DNA from: Bolinopsis microptera | Taxonomy: Eukaryota; Ctenophora; Tentaculata; Lobata; Bolinopsidae | DNA length: 64,000 bases | Assembly: GCF_026151205.1 (NCBI RefSeq) | Contig: NC_087072.1 | Coordinates: 20,302,103-20,366,102 of the forward strand | Direction: 5' to 3' | Shown: positions 21,823 to 35,187 of the stretch, in pieces | How positions within the stretch are numbered: position 1 is the first letter of the stretch | Layout: each line of letters opens with the position of its first letter | Notes under the pieces: generated by a model | What the model was told of the DNA's origin: nothing | Seen by the model: the letters and a program-made list of their open reading frames with translations, nothing else | Databases searched by the model: none | Position numbers and translations under genes: made by a program

Positions 21823-24800
21823 TGACCGTGATAAAAAGAATGCTATGATAATATATGATGCTAAGCGGGGAGGAACCAAATCGAAGGAGCGCTTCATGAC
21901 TATTTTAAAGATAATTGCCCTGAACTGGAACGCTGTCTGGCTCCTACTCCCCGATTCCTAACCCTGGCACTTCCCCGACGCCCCAGTCTGAACATGTGGG
22001 TTAAATCTGTCACAGTATACTGCCATAATGTCACGTGAGAGTAACATGGCAGCTTGAAATTAGATATTTAGTTAGTCGAGTGGTTGCATAGCCATATGTT
22101 TTGTAAACTGTAGTGGCATAGTATATATATAGTACCATATCGTAGTGGGCGAGGTAGTATTAAGTTTTCGGTGTTGGTATTCTGTGTGATTACGGTTTTG
22201 CGTGGAGGTGAAGTGGGCGATGTAATTGTAATGAGTATTGGCCATTGGGTAACCTTTAACTACATTTTTTAGGAATATATGTTTGCAGTTCTATTGATTT
22301 CAGCGATTCTTTCGGATGTTTCATGATTATCTAGAAGTAGAATCTGTTCCATCGCATCAAATATGAAAATATTCTTTTAATCATCAAATGCAGAGTTAAT
22401 TGTTTTCTGCCTTTACGCTTCCAGTTTGACATTGAGTTTACGAATACGATGTGTAACTTTATATAATCTTTCACAATTGCCGTCACTTTAATTTTTGCCT
22501 TTTTGACTCACTCTTTCACACTCTGTCGCGTTTCTTTGACCTTCCCGATCACTGGTGTTAAATTCAAACCAAAAATATTTCTTGTACCATCTGTCAACAT
22601 AATATTGAGAACAATAGTACATATTCCATTTTCTTAAACATATTATTTCTAAAGATCTTATTTTCACCATTTATGACTATGTGAAGAAGCAAAATTGAAA
22701 TTATTTAATGAGCTTGACAAAAATGTACCGTTTAGCTAAAACTCCACTTTTGACCTACACTTTTGAACTATACTATTTTGATTTTTTATAATCGCAACGG
22801 TTTTTTGTCGGTATTTTCCAGGGAGCTTGATTACGAAACTAATTGGACTGTTTTGAGAGCAACCGAAAACATATTCGGTACGATTACAATATTAATCGCA
22901 CTGATTTTCTGAAAGGTACTGTAATATTGAATATTGTGTTCCGCAATTTCCTGCCCATACGCTAACATTACTTTAAGTTTACAATAGTTGCACGAGCGCA
23001 ATAATATGTTAATATGGTTCAATAATGTAATGTAAATAAAGAGCCACACGTTGTGACGTTGAGGCTACGAGGGCGGGGTGACGGTTATCCGTGGAACTGG
23101 AAATGTAAGGTTCGCGTGACCACCGTGTGCGAGTCACAATAGAAGAACGAATAATCTTGACAATGACAGATCAGCGTATTCACTGCTCTGAGACCCTATG
23201 AGGCTTAGTGTGACCGCTGTTTTGCTTTTATTACGGGCCGATATGGAAGTTGATTGTTTGTTGCCATGTTGTGGTGCATATAATAGTTGCAAATTGACCT
23301 GATAATGGACGACTGAGCGTTTCACAGTAATCGACGAGCTCGCTAATACATACTAATAGTATGTACATCAGTTTTTAAAAGATAAGACAATGCCGTAATA
23401 CTCGTACACAATATTACGATCAAATTTATTTGATCTGTAACTTGAACTTACAGCTGTCTATGCCAAGACGTCAATTAACAGGATTAAAAAGGATTAAACA
23501 TAAATTTGTCAATGAGAGCCCTAACACTCACGTCTTGACAAAATAAATATACTCATTAATCATAGATGGTGATTATAATACTACTGGAGTCAAGGATATT
23601 ATTACTGTTTTATAACTATAAGTGGTGTAAATCATATAAGTGACAATTTTTAGTAAATCTTGAAACTTGTGATTTGTATAAACCGATCGCACTGTTTTGT
23701 CAGTTGCTCTCAAAACAGTGTGAATAGTAATATGGCTCCATAATATGAAGGACTTAATTCCCAATAACCTCCTACCCTATAATCTTCCCGCCATTTTCTC
23801 AAAAACTTTCTACAGCTTGGGAGGCTACATAATTTGTGAAACAGAACGCTTCCTTTTCATTACAAAAGATAGGCCAGATCACAGATGCGCAAACATATTC
23901 ATGACTTCAACCATGGAAGTGGAACCGTGGAATGTTATTAATGGCTGACATTTAAGTAAATTATACCGACGTCCGACAAGTACATACCAGTCTTTGTTCC
24001 TACTTCCATACAACTTACACGGACGAGGTATTGTACAATGTACAGAGACAACGTACTTTTGTTCTGGAAAACTATTGTTTAAACGGGCGTTTTTACCCTG
24101 GTTAGCGCCTATACAGCCCTGCCCTTAGTTCTGAAGTTCTGACTGTTACATTTGAGGCAGCTCCAAATTCAGTCTAACTTTTTAAATTTAATAGGTTGTG
24201 CCATCTCATTCTCAGGATTATATTGTTATTTATTTTTTGCGACACCTCAAATTAAGAGTTCATCTCATCCTTGACCCCTACATCTAAGATTCTGTATATA
24301 AAAGTTGACCGTTAAAGTTTCATAGTGGGCCATTGAAATTACAGCATCATGTCACACCCTTCCTAGGCTTCGTAAGTTTTCGGAAGGCAAAATATTATCA
24401 ATTGTAGTTGCAGTGAAGTTCAATTCAACTGTTAAATTAAAACGAGATGTTTACAAATGCCTGATCTGAATCCACAATCCACATATTATAATTTTACTGA
24501 CCTGGGTCAGGTGCAGAAATACTCAAATGACTCCCCGGTCATCACGTACACTGTACAGGCATTTCTCCTGAGCGGTATAATTATAACTTATGTGAATGTT
24601 CCCTGAGACTTGTATGAGATATTTATGATTCAGATAATAATATGGTAATAATATGTAGAGCTGATGAATTTGCAGATAAATTTGTACCTTCCTACTTTCG
24701 TAGGAGACATAATGGGCATAATGTTAGACAAATTTAATCTCATCTCAACTCCAACAGTACATCCGGAGTTATTAACATTTGTTAAGTCTGAGCCCTACTT

Positions 24801-24905
24801 TGGGCAATAGGCCCACAAGGTGGTAGAGCGGTTGATACTAGATTTGTTGCTTCATAGGAATAAAGTTTTGCCTTTTGAACCGAATAGTAATACTATTTAT
24901 ACTGT
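21823..24905. other. AT-rich stretch without a recognised gene
   Basis: The only suggestive piece is 21823-21965, where one frame is open for 46 codons (DDRDKKNAMIIYDAKRGG...LLLPDS) directly after the LINE tail. It may be a stranded exon or old repeat. The rest has short ORFs only and no motif I recognise. Confidence 0.5.
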
Positions 24906-27045
24906 AGACCGGTTCATAAAAACAAAATGTTCTTGAATATTTACCAATATGTTCTTATCTGTTGATCCTTAGGATCTAAGACCACCAAAAAAAATTTCAA
25001 GATCCAACTCTTCCATCTTAGTCCCGCTCCGGCCACGCCCATATTTTTACCAAATTTTAACAGGTAAAATTATCTATATCGTCAATTTAGTCACGAAGGA
25101 GTATAGAAGGGGTTATAAATGTATGTTACTTCAATATAAACAGTAGGAAAAGGTTTACTTTGGTCGAGGTTTTAAGTCTCTACGATGTCGGGAAGTTCCC
25201 GCATGGAGTTTGCGGGTTGCGCTGAATCGCGGGATTCACTGCGCAAAAACGGAAGGTCGTAGAGACATGAGGTCTTGACTAAAATTAACCATTTTCCACC
25301 ATTGCTATTAGAACATGACACTTCCAGAACCTTAAACACACTCCTTCATCCCTAAATCGGTAGTTATGTGAATTTTGCCTGTAAAAATATATCATGTTTT
25401 ACTGATATCAACTAACATTGTTAGCTTTTAAATCAAAATAAATCATAATGCCCCCTACAAAATGTACACACAGTACGAGAATATATAGAAAGAAAGGTCT
25501 TACTTGAATTTCACATTGAACTTTGATCAGATTCTGGAATCGCTCATCATTTCTCGATTGTTCTCCGATGAAGTCAGCACTGCCAAAAACCAAGTCTATC
25601 TAATCCAGAACCTGCTGACTCAGCAGGTTCTGATTTAGATAGACTTGGTTTTCGGATCTCCGTATGTTCAGAAGCGGGCCAGAATGGATTCATCTACTAG
25701 AGGACCGACCATCAAAATATAGCTCATGCTGCAGCTGTCACTTTCAAGATTAAAGAATGAGCTGGTCGAGTAGTGGGATTATGCTGGATAACTGATATGA
25801 TAAGTGGTAACATCCTACAAAAGAATGTTAGCTGACTAAAGAATACTTCCTCTTAAAGGATCCTACGAGAGTTCCTCCTAGTCCTAAGGTGTATCTAGTT
25901 GAGGGACTGAGTCATTCAAAAGGATGAGGCCAAAGAAGAGATTCATCTGTTCCGTTCATAGCCGATAGTTGTGAAGAAGGCATTAGAACTCTGTAAATTG
26001 TAAGCTACTTTCTTCGATATTTATAGTTATTTACTGACCTTGTCTTGACGTATCATTAAAAGATGATTGGATCTCGTTACTAACGAGTCGTTAGTCATGT
26101 TATGCTAGTCCAGTTAGTTACGAGCTATGAAGTGATCGTAAGATCTCATTATTACTGATCTTATCAATGACGAGCTATGAAGTAATCAGTGGATCTCGTC
26201 AATGCTCATCCCTCATTAATTTCCTTGTTCCACGAAGATATTCCTCTGGTAACTGAATCCCTTCTGGCCCGCTTCTGAACATACGGAGATCCGAAAACCA
26301 AGTCTATCTAAATCAGAACCTGCTGAGTCAGCAGGTTCTGGATTAGATAGACTTGGTTTTTGGCAGTGCTGACTTCATCGGAGAACAATCGAGAAATGAT
26401 GAGCGATTCCAGAATCTGATCAAAGTTCAATGTGAAATTCAAGGAAGACCTTTCTTTCTATATATTCTCGTACTGTGTGTACATTTTGTAGGGGGCATTA
26501 CTGTATGATTTATTTTGATTTAAAAGCTAACAATGGTAGTTGATATCAGTAAAACATGATATATTTTTACAGGCAAAATTCACATAACTACCGATTTAGG
26601 GATGAAGGAGTGTGTTTAAGGTTCTGGAAGTGTCATGCTCTAATAGCAATGGTGGAAAATGGTTAATTTTAGTCAAGACCTCATGTCTCTACGACCTTCC
26701 GTTTTTGCGCAGTGAATCCCGCGATTCAGCGCAACCCGCAAACTCCATGCGGGAACTTCCCGACATCGTAGAGACTTAAAACCTCGACCAAAGTAAACCT
26801 TTTCCTACTGTTTATATTGAAGTAACATACATTTATAACTCCTTCTATACTCCTTCGTGACTAAATTGACGATATAGATAATTTTACCTGTTAAAATTTG
26901 GTAAAAATATGGGCGTGGCCGGAGAGGGACTAAGATGGAAGAGTTGGATCTTGAAATTTTTTTTGGTGGTCTTAGATCCTAAGGATCAACAGATAAGAAC
27001 ATATTGGTAAATATTCAATAACATTTTGTTTTTATGAACCGGTCT
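24906..27045. mobile_element. 2.1-kb near-perfect inverted repeat (long-arm fold-back or TIR element)
   Basis: The left arm 24906-25692 and right arm 26254-27045 are reverse complements over about 790 bp with only scattered differences; the outer ends are AGACCGGTTCATAAAAACAA and its complement. The spacer is 561 bp (25693-26253). Each arm contains a nested palindrome (25590-25652 and 26299-26362, AACCTGCTGA/TCAGCAGGTT centre) and a second one around GTCTCTACGA...TCGTAGAGAC. No transposase ORF and no clear target-site duplication are present. It could be a non-autonomous DNA transposon with very long terminal repeats or an inverted segmental duplication. Confidence 0.85.
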
Positions 27046-27046
27046 G

Positions 27047-27099
27047 ACGAAATAAAATTGAATACTATAAATTTTATAGTATTCATTTTATTTCGTCAA
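27047..27099. repeat. 53-bp hairpin beside the large inverted repeat
   Basis: GACGAAATAAAA...TTTTATTTCGTC with the arms GAATACTATA/TATAGTATTC, one base deleted on one side. It lies 1 bp outside the right end of the 2.1-kb palindrome. Confidence 0.8.
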
Positions 27100-30000
27100 C
27101 GTCACAAATTTGATTTTTGGATCTTTTAAAAGTTCCTAATCTCACAGCCAATTTCAGTATAAAATGAGTGGAGCACACAGTACCACATGAAGTTACAATT
27201 TTAGTGGCGTTCTCTTGCAACCAGATCCCCTTCTCATTCGGATTCCAGGGTTAACCTTATTACCAAATAGCTCGACAACTTTTAATGACTGCAGTTCAGT
27301 GACACTTCAGGTGTGGATTTGGAATAGTTTAGCGAGAGCTGTCGACTGAAGAACTTCTCCGTTCCACTTTAGGATCAGCAATTTAGCCTTATAAGACCTA
27401 ATCGTTTCTTCGTTAACAATCTTTAGTCTTGAAGAATTTTTAGCGAAAATGTGTTGGTATTCAGTGCTATTGGTGTGAAATTTCAGCCTGAATGACACTC
27501 TACTTTCAGCCTCCAATTTTTCAGTTTCATTTAAAGTTAAACTTATAATCGTTTAAGTTCAAGGAGGAAAGTGGATTTTTCATTAGTAAGGAATACTACG
27601 CAATATTACTTTAATCTCTCTTAAATCGGGTCTGCTATATATATATGATAGATCCTGATAAATTCTGATGAATTCTGATAAATTAATTCCATAATCAATG
27701 GCCTCTGACATATTCTGTCAGAGGCGACAGATAACGGTCGAAGTCTTACTTAATTAAGATGGAAGTTCCGTTCGTGAATTTATATGTCATATTTCAAATC
27801 TGCCGTGCCACGATAATATCTCAGAATTTTGAGTAGATTACTATATTATGTCAAATTTTATGTATTATTTGTTGAGTTCTGTTCGTGATTTTAAAACTTA
27901 TCTTGAATCTGCCACGGTAGAATGCCTCGATATGATTTCATTATCATAAAGCAGAATATCAGATATGATCAGCCATTTATAAGTTTATTGGAGTAGACAT
28001 GACAGTTATCAGTGATCAAGCTATTCAAATTCTCAGTATTCACGTAGACTCTGCCGGGTAATCTGAATAGAACTTTACTTCCTATCCGCCCTTTAAGTTG
28101 TATAGACTATAGCCTCTCAATTCGTATTGTGGTGTGTTCATCAAACTGTGTCGTTTTATGAGCTATTGTTGCTGCTGCCGGCCGTGTCTCTATTCTCTAT
28201 ACACAATTTCATTCCATGCTGGGCGTGTTTTTGGTTTTGTGTTTCAAACCTCTTGTAATATCTATTTAGAAGTAGACGATCATTTTTCCTTGGGTTTCTG
28301 TACCTATAGTTAGTTTTTAATAACAACTAAATGGACCTTCTGTGTATTTACTTTCTCATAAATTTACCGAGCACTGGCTGCAACTGGCAATTATAGTTCA
28401 AATATTTCGCAATATTGTTTAGACCCTGCCGATCAACAAATTTAAATATTTAATTAGGTTCCATGTTATTAGATTGATATCGTCATAAGAGCGTTTATAA
28501 TTGATCACTTTAGCTATATTTCCCCCTTCTACTTCTGCATCGCAGTGTGATCGCGAGGGGGCATTTCAATCTGTTACTCCGAGCATACACACCATTTTGC
28601 TCAGACAATTTGTCGACTTCTGCAAATATTTGGTTTTAAATTTAGAGCTGTAAAACGGAACGTTTAAATCTCAGAATCATACATTGATAATCCCCGAGGA
28701 CATCTGCTGTTTAAATCGTTTTTACCTATAAACTTTTGTCATTGAAAATTGACTCGGCAACGCTTTTATTTTATTGCTTATTGTTTATCTTTAAGGAAAA
28801 AAAGTAGTGAGACATGATGAAAGGTCAAAAGGTGGGCTGTGAGTCATTAGCTACCGTCGCGGAGGTGACGGTGGTGACCCCGAGTTCCCGCATTTTATTC
28901 TAATTAAGTTAATAAGAAATAGATACCCAAGACGGTAAATGGTGTAGCACCTCATGCGTCCATTAAAAACAGAGGGAATTATTATTCTATTTACTATTGG
29001 AATTTCATGTACCGTTGGTACTATAATAGGATTTCTAACAAAAGTAACAAATGTTACTATGGTAGCATTTTCAGGTAGATGGACGACATTTGATACTCCG
29101 ACCTTATCGCAAACTCTAACCCTAAAATAGTGTTTAAAATGGCAGTTGGCGAGATTTGGATCATATTTGTAAACTTGATACTGCTGTGTACATAAACAAA
29201 CTATGTATGATTAAGGCCAGAAGTTTTTCATAACGTAACATTAAAAACGTCGAAATAAAAAGTATTACCTTTAAATTACCTTTTAAATTTTTTCCTCCAC
29301 AACATTTCCCAGAAAGTTCATTGTTAATCCATATTATCAGATGGCAACTAATACTATTGATAACTGAGAAAAAACAAAAGAGGATAACTCTAACTCCTCA
29401 AGCTGGATCGCAATACCTCAACAGATTGAAATTGAATTACTTAAGTCACAATTAGATTATAATAAGAGGCAGTAAAACTAGCGGGCTGCGACGAATAGCG
29501 ATATTATTGTTCCATATAATTCCCAGGCATTATAGCTTCTACACAGTACACACATAGTGTTGCAATAGTGTTGTAAATTACAATATTGAATGCCCTGCTC
29601 ATCGCCCGCTCAACGAACGTCTAACCCCAATCATCCGTAGCCCGTCTGGTCTAGTTCTAATTGTGAAACTAAAAGCTTCTATGAGGGTAATAATATAATT
29701 TTACATCTTTAATTGCCAGGAAAATAAACAACCGTGTAATGCAACGTTATATAGTACGCTTTCGAATAATCCAAGCGAAGGGCTACAAAATGGGCGTATT
29801 GTTCAACTAAATAATCGCAGTGTTATTATTTTTCCTCCCAATTTGCTGCACAGTGCACATATAAAAACAGTTTTATAAGTGCGGGAACGCATTATTTGTA
29901 ATTTTTTTGCTTCTATAAATCAACGGTTTCAGATTGTCGAAATATTTTGTTAATGAGTATCGGATCATCAATACTTACAGAACTAAAACGAGCTTTTTTT

Positions 30001-30115
30001 ATTTTCCTTTTTATTCCTTAATTTTCCGTATAGCAATCCGCTGATTTTGGACTGTTTTCATAGTGAGTGTTGATCTTCTATCTGGACGATAATCCTCTAA
30101 TATTGTTACCCTCAG
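27100..30115. other. AT-rich gene-free stretch
   Basis: Only short open frames. A tandem GATAAATTCTGAT-like motif occurs at 27650-27685. No splice-supported coding exon was recognised here. Confidence 0.5.
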
Positions 30116-30160
30116 GTAAATGATGAGATAACTGTGACATGGAACATACCCTCCCCAGAT
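30116..30160 (+). CDS. candidate orphan 45-bp exon
   Basis: A 15-codon open block (VNDEITVTWNIPSPD) lies between a pyrimidine-rich acceptor ending CCCTCAG and a consensus donor GTGAGT. Phase 0 on both sides. No neighbouring exon was found, so gene identity is unknown; it may be a chance match. Confidence 0.3.
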
Positions 30161-31687
30161 GTGAGTATATTCTTAACTGCTTACTTTTCTTACTGTTATT
30201 TTATTATTCATCAACAATTATTTGTTTAGTGTTCTTGTTATTGTAACGATCGTTGCGAAATGTCAACATCCAATTAACTTGTTCATATTCGAACTTCTAC
30301 GGTGAATATACTGACAGCTATATTAAACTATACGAATTCGTTGCAGCTGTCGACAAAATTAGTTTAGTAGTTTAATCTTTACTCTTCTCATAATATTTAC
30401 ATTATTATGACGTCACCATGGGTATGATTTTGCGAGAGTCTAATCTTCCTCCAATCACTCACTAACTCTCCAAAAATTAGTACAAGTAATATTATGTACC
30501 TGGTAAAAACGTATTATAGATATTAGACATTAGATATTAATAAACAGGTGTCCATGTTGCAGCTAGGAGACCAGTTTTAAGTACTGGAGGGGGTTCTGGA
30601 AACATATGATAAGTACAGGGTGTTTAAATAGTCTTGCAATGAAGTACTTTTTGTATGAACTTCATTTTGTAAAAAGTTCCTGGTAATTTTAGGGTTAGTG
30701 ACTTCTAAATTTGTTGTGTTGCCATGGCCACCATATAAGCAACCACCATCAGTCCTCTAGCAACCGAGGGAAATTTTGATGATTTACGTTTCGGATCCTA
30801 GGTTCTATTTCACAATTTCAACTTCCGTCATCTTTAATTTACTAGTTAGACTGAAGATGAATTAAGGGTGATTCATAAAAGTAAGCTGCAGTGCAATCCG
30901 GTAACTATATACTCACATTTTAAGTCAAAGTTACTTTTGGCATTCATGAAACCGCAATCCGTGAGTCTGAGTCTTAACTCGTGAGTCTCAGGGTAAAATT
31001 GTGCTCATATTTTTGGCTCACTGGCTCAGATTTATATGGATTATTGGCTGCTTATGCTGAGCGGCTCAAGCTCGAAGTCGAGTCATGCGTATTCACACAG
31101 CGAGTAAATACTCAGATCTAGCGAGTCTGCGATGTTTCCACTCTCTCGTTGGATTACCTGTTGGATCACACAAACCAAGGTGTAAATCCATCAAATCCTT
31201 GCAATTATAGGACCGATGTTGCCCGTTTGGTATTATTATAATACAGATCAATGTACTGAACGTCTGCAGGCATTAATGTTAGACTCGTGTTTTTACAATC
31301 CGTAAGTTCAGCAGAAATCTTACAAGCGGAGGAAATAATAAATACATGAAGAAACATATCCGAATTCTCAACAAACGGAAAGGCGCTCTGGAAATCGCAC
31401 ATCGATATAGAAAATATAGCACAACTAAAAACTGACATGCTCTGACTACTGATAAGGAACCCAGCTACCAATCATGTGTTGATCGTCAAAATCACGTGAC
31501 ATACTATCGGCTACTAATCCCAGGCCGCACGAGTATTGTCAGCTGTGCTGCTTATCTTTTGTTTAGTTTTGTTATCGTGTTACCGAGTTTGTAACTCCCA
31601 TTTGTACACGGATAACTTTTTATTTGTCAGCTGTGAGATAAGTCACTAATTTAACTTAGAGTTATTAGCAGAACATTGTTCTCGTGT
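30161..31687. other. stretch without a recognised gene
   Basis: Contains variants of GAGTCTGAG/GGCTCA words at 30960-31090 but no supported coding region. The 88-codon minus-strand frame at 31205-31471 shows no recognisable domain and was not accepted. Confidence 0.45.
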
Positions 31688-31860
31688 GATTGGTCGGCTT
31701 AGTGTCACGTGACAGGGAGGAGCATCGCTTGATTGGTCAGCTTATCCCGTTAGCTAAGTGATCGGGGCGTCTGCCTTGTTGCTATAACCTAGTCTCATTT
31801 CTATTTGTCGCCCTATAAAATGTGCGAATGCATTCTGTTCCGATAATTATCGTCTGCGCT
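31688..31860 (+). promoter_or_regulatory. promoter-like cluster (CCAAT, E-box, TATA)
   Basis: Two ATTGGTC inverted CCAAT boxes, a GTCACGTGAC palindromic E-box at 31705-31714 and CTATAAAATG at 31813-31822 lie in the order of a pol II promoter. No ORF follows, so it may drive an unseen or non-coding transcript, or be part of a solo LTR. Confidence 0.3.
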
Positions 31861-31980
31861 TTGAACTCTGATTTAATTTGATTTATCCCTTCCGTTCCCA
31901 GACGAACAGAGTATATACTTAATTTTCATGAATGAACCCTGTTGGGCTTAATTTGACCCAGCTAGAGTTTACCTGAGGAC

Positions 31981-32133
31981 TTGAGTTTGAGTTTGAGTTT
32001 GAGTTTGAGTTCGAGTTCGAGTTCGAGTTCGAGTTCGAGTTCGAGTTCGAGTTCGAGTTCGAGTTCGAGCTCGAGTTCGAGTTCGAGTTCGAGTTCGAGT
32101 TCGAGTTTGAGTTTGAGTTTGAGTTTGAGTTTG
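31981..32133. repeat. hexanucleotide microsatellite GAGTTC/GAGTTT
   Basis: About 25 copies. GAGTTT units flank a core of GAGTTC units with one GAGCTC. In one frame it reads as alternating Ser-Leu then poly-Ser; this is a repeat, not a gene. Confidence 0.95.
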
Positions 32134-32838
32134 AATCTTAAAATATTATATGATGCATTTTTCTGATAACAAGTGCACCTTGACCTTGGAATATCTATAA
32201 GACGTAAATTATTGGGGAGCTCGATCTAGATCAATCGGTCGTTAACCACCTTTTAAATTACCAAGGGACAGATTAAAGAGTGCAGTTATTCAAAGTTCTG
32301 TGAATTATCAAAGAGCTTTTTATTGAGGCGCAAGCAGCCATTAAATTCCCTTGACAAATACGTTGATAGTCACTTAAAGGTGAAAGTCAGTCGCCACTAA
32401 TTTGCCGTGAAGTTATCGGGTTGCTGTCAATAATATTTGCACCATATTAATGAAAGTTCCACTTCTAATACTAAATTAATTATATTTCCACTTCTAGTAC
32501 CACTATCCTTGTTGATATAATTTGTCGTATGAACCGCTTATGTTTATATGTAACCGACACATTATAGGGATAATTTAGTCAGCCCCAAAATGTTTCAAAC
32601 AAATATATCTACCCAGTGGGTTTAGGACTTAGGTGATGTCATGTTCTTATTGTTCGTTTCATTCCTCCTACTTAAGTTGCTTACTACCAGGTAGTACCTA
32701 ACTCTGTTATTTGTCATTGGGTACCATTGTACAGAATTTACACAAAGACTTGTGTCACGTATATATTGATCATGTTCGGGGGTTTAGTTTTGAGCGTCTA
32801 CAAACAGTAAGAACAATTTATTTCTGGTATAATAGGAG

Positions 32839-32876
32839 TATCATCATATGGTCTGACAGACTCTCCTCTATACAAG
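32839..32876 (+). mobile_element. 38-bp RNase H fragment of the 13246-15150 LINE family
   Basis: Matches 14240-14277 with two substitutions and encodes part of IIIWSDSLSSIQ. AGTATCAT is present at 32837-32844 and again at 32875-32882. It may be filler DNA copied during repair, or a very short insertion. Confidence 0.7.
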
Positions 32877-32882
32877 TATCAT

Positions 32883-34675
32883 GAATATAACAAGATCTTG
32901 TAATTTTGCAATCCAAATTATCATCAATCCAGAAAATTTGTGCCGTACACTGCATTCATCTATTAATCTAATATGACAATGTTATGATTGCATTAATACC
33001 ATGATACTGCAGAAAATGTTTCTTTTCTTGAAACTTTGAAAGTATGCTAGGGTGCTTGATTAACGTTTTCCAGTATTAAGTTTAACTAATATGTATTCTT
33101 GTGTAAATTTGTATTGATTCCGTTTATTGATGCGACAAGGAAAAATGCTCTTATCAGGAAAGGAATTACTCAACGTTTCAATGTTACAACATCGTATTCA
33201 TGATATAAAAATACACAAAAATTACACATGAATTATACATTGCAACCATGCGACTCATAAACAATATTCCAATCCGGGTTTAACTAATAGTTTGGGAAAT
33301 AAAAGTTATTCCTATTATTTTATTTTCTCTAATTAAACCGATCATACGAACATTTATTGATTACATTTTTAACACAACTTCAATGTTTTTTATCATTCGA
33401 AACTAATCATCGATATTATCACCGTTTTAGCAAGGTATGCAAGGTTTTATAGTTTATAAGATTTCAATATATTCTGAATTATAAATAGTTGTTAATGGAT
33501 TGTGTTTTCACAAGTACACGATTAGATGCTAAGAGTACGATGAACAAAACATCACTATTTATACCATCGTTTTATACAGTGGACTGATTCCTGCTAAATA
33601 AGTTAACATCTCGCTGATAAAATAGTCGTGACTATGAGACGATGTTGTATTTGTAATATCATATCTGCAATTTCTCCTTATTTTGTAAACTATACCAATG
33701 TAGCTCCTTAACAATCCGTGAGCTGGTCCTCAAATTAGTTTGAAGAGTCTCTTCAGAATGTCCAATTAACAACAAATTTGTTAAGTGGTCAGGCACAAGC
33801 AAGTGCTTAGCTTCCAAAAAACATTTCCCGGAAACACAAGACCGATTTGTGGTTGAACTTTGATTTGTTAAACCTAATACCTGATGCTAAAAGTCACCGA
33901 ACTATTTGCTGAAATTCAAGTACCTTTACTCTCTACTCAGTATACAGTAATTTAGTAGATAGTGATTTATGTACGTAGCGACCCATGCAACTTCAGTGAC
34001 ATTTTACCTGTATAAGTGTAACCCACTAATTTTTGCTCATTGTTAAAATGAAGGATAAACGGGCTATTGATTGGCACCGTGTTATACCCAAATTATGGCA
34101 TACAACGCTTAATTTTGTGTAAGAAATTTGGCTTCAAAAGCAAGCTGTACTCAACCATAACTGCAGTAACACTCAAGATGCAAATTCACTCAGGAGTGTT
34201 TTACTCGCTTGTGTAGGTACTCAGGTAGAGTGTTTTGATTCGCATAACATCATGGGGTAAACTACATTAACATGGAGCCGGAGGATCGCCCTCACCGGAA
34301 AGAGACATTTCCCCCGATCCATGAGATTTTATTATGGACTTAGCTGCATATAATACCCCAAGCATAAGTGATAATTAACAAAAGATTTTATTTCCCGCTT
34401 TGGAAATTCCAGCGTTAGGAATGTATAAATCTTTTGTTGTTGTAACCGTAATAACAAGGTACGGTATGTAATCATTCGTTATACTGCTTAGTTAACATAT
34501 GTTATAATAGCGTATTAACCGAGTCTGATCGTATAATTTGTATAGTAATTGTCGTTGAACACAAGTGGGGAATATGGACCCTGAATAACTTGATTTTTTC
34601 GTTAAGTTGATCAGTTTCTTCTAACCAACAGCTACTTGTCACGCCTGTGAGTGCCTTTCTTTACAATTCTTTTAG
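32883..34675. other. AT-rich gene-free stretch
   Basis: I see no supported exon, RNA gene or repeat array here. Confidence 0.45.
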
Positions 34676-34882
34676 GGCAATTCGGTAATCTGTCGATGGT
34701 CACTTAACGCATGGTTAAAGCACAGTTAAGTGTTCGTTCCTTAAATAACCATTGTGCGTTAACCGTGCGTTAACCGTGCGTTAACCGTGCGTTAACCGTG
34801 CGTTCAGTGTCCGTTATAAGTGTGCGTTAACCGTGCCTTAACCGTGCGTTAAGAAACTGCATCGACAGATTACCGAATTGCC
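34676..34882. mobile_element. 207-bp MITE with 23-bp terminal inverted repeats
   Basis: Starts GGCAATTCGGTAATCTGTCG and ends with its exact complement; similarity continues inward to TTAACGC. The interior carries tandem GCGTTAACCGT units. Flanks TCTTTTAG and TCATTAAG agree at 6 of 8 positions, a possible decayed 8-bp duplication as made by hAT transposases. Confidence 0.82.
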
Positions 34883-35187
34883 TCATTAAGTGGGTTATAT
34901 CTTAACATTATCTTCCAGCATGTGGCATGCCCTCCCAACGTAGCTTTATTTCGTGTCATGAATTTGCAAAAATATTATTTATCGTCAAGATTTTCGCTTT
35001 ATTTCGAAATAACTTAGCTCAAGGGACCCAACACAAATTACCCTCACAAAGGTACCTATAAAACCCCGGGTGCTCATTTATGAATGATGTATTGTGGAGA
35101 TTCTGTCAATCAAATGAATAAGTAAATAAATACCACATAATATGGAGGTGTGGTGAACCAAATTTACCCATAGTATATCTGAGTGCT

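Noticed and set aside
25693-26253. Spacer of the large palindrome as a transposase remnant
   Set aside because: All frames are closed by stops and no DDE, hAT or LTR-element motif could be read.
31981-32166. Open frame encoding Ser-Leu and poly-Ser
   Set aside because: It is a plain GAGTTC/GAGTTT microsatellite read in one frame; no start context, splice sites or flanking domain.
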